Source of the DNA: Angelakisella sp.
GTDB lineage: Bacteria; Bacillota; Clostridia; Oscillospirales; Ruminococcaceae
Reading direction: 5' to 3'
Assembly (NCBI GenBank): GCA_022795575.1
Contig: JAAWGY010000175.1
Span: 1-5,713, forward strand
Length of the DNA: 5,713 bases
Under the pieces are notes generated by a model that was given only the letters and a program-made list of their open reading frames with translations, had not been told where the DNA came from and made no database searches. Each line of letters begins with the position of its first letter. Within the stretch, counting starts at the first letter, position 1. This document shows, piece by piece, positions 5,643 through 5,713 of the stretch. The position numbers and the translations under genes are program-made.

Positions 5643-5704
5643 GCCCGGGCTACCGGGCCGCAGGTCCAGGGCCGCGCAGGCCCTGGTCGCTCCCGCAGGA
5701 GCGA
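5643..5704. repeat. Three back-to-back perfect GC-rich inverted repeats
   Basis: Three exact stems follow each other: GCCCGG, loop GCTA, CCGGGC (5643-5658); CCAGGGCC, loop GCGCA, GGCCCTGG (5666-5686); TCGCTCC, loop CGCA, GGAGCGA (5687-5704). The last two abut with no gap. No T run follows either strand within the window. The last hairpin contains CCCGCAGG, whose reverse complement CCTGCGGG occurs in every unit of the left-hand array. The block could be a bidirectional transcription barrier, a REP-like element or the edge of a second repeat array continuing past the window. The structure is certain; the role is not. Confidence 0.6.
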
Positions 5705-5713
5705 AACTCCCCA

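Noticed and set aside
1..5713. Insertion sequence, integron or prophage remains
   Set aside because: No transposase or integrase coding sequence and no clear terminal inverted repeats with target duplication were found; the flanking shared octamer is too short to support this.
1..5713. tRNA, rRNA or riboswitch
   Set aside because: No cloverleaf, rRNA-like stretch or recognisable riboswitch core was seen in the non-coding parts.

Overview
The window holds one compact three-gene unit on the plus strand: a MarR-family regulator (407-952), a periplasmic-adaptor/membrane-fusion lipoprotein (1021-2415) and a full-length RND efflux permease (2498-5614). A tandem-repeat block precedes it (about 1-248) and a run of GC-rich hairpins follows it (5618-5704). 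The layout is that of an autoregulated multidrug or amphiphile exporter: a ligand-sensing repressor, the adaptor, and the proton-driven pump. No outer-membrane channel (TolC-like) gene is present.

The organism is probably a GC-rich Gram-positive Firmicute of the Clostridia (Oscillospiraceae-like gut bacteria are a reasonable guess). This rests on strong GGAGG-type Shine-Dalgarno sites, a TTG start codon, GC-rich codon use, a lipobox-anchored adaptor and an RND protein of the kind found in Clostridia. The species cannot be named from the sequence alone.

Layout. Positions 1-248 are non-coding and hold four tandem 55-bp units in an alternating A-B-A-B pattern. Positions 249-406 hold the control region, with a near-consensus promoter (TTGACG, 17 bp, TATATT) and a perfect 20-bp palindrome across the spacer and the -10 box, very probably the operator bound by the MarR protein. 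The marR stop codon lies inside a perfect hairpin followed by a T-rich stretch, so read-through into the pump genes may be attenuated. The adaptor has an excellent ribosome binding site. The 82-bp adaptor-permease gap holds a stable hairpin and then a strong ribosome binding site serving a TTG start. Downstream of the permease are four successive hairpins before the window ends.

The working model is that the MarR protein represses its own promoter. When a ligand (or cysteine chemistry, since the protein has nine cysteines) releases it, all three genes are transcribed. The adaptor and permease then assemble in the cytoplasmic membrane and export substrate outward, with no outer-membrane channel encoded here. 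The core system is of a known type. The points worth a second look are the operator geometry, the hairpins at gene junctions, the altered proton-relay residues, the long adaptor hairpin, the methionine-rich extracytoplasmic loop, the abrupt change of codon use near the end of the permease gene, and the flanking repeat elements.
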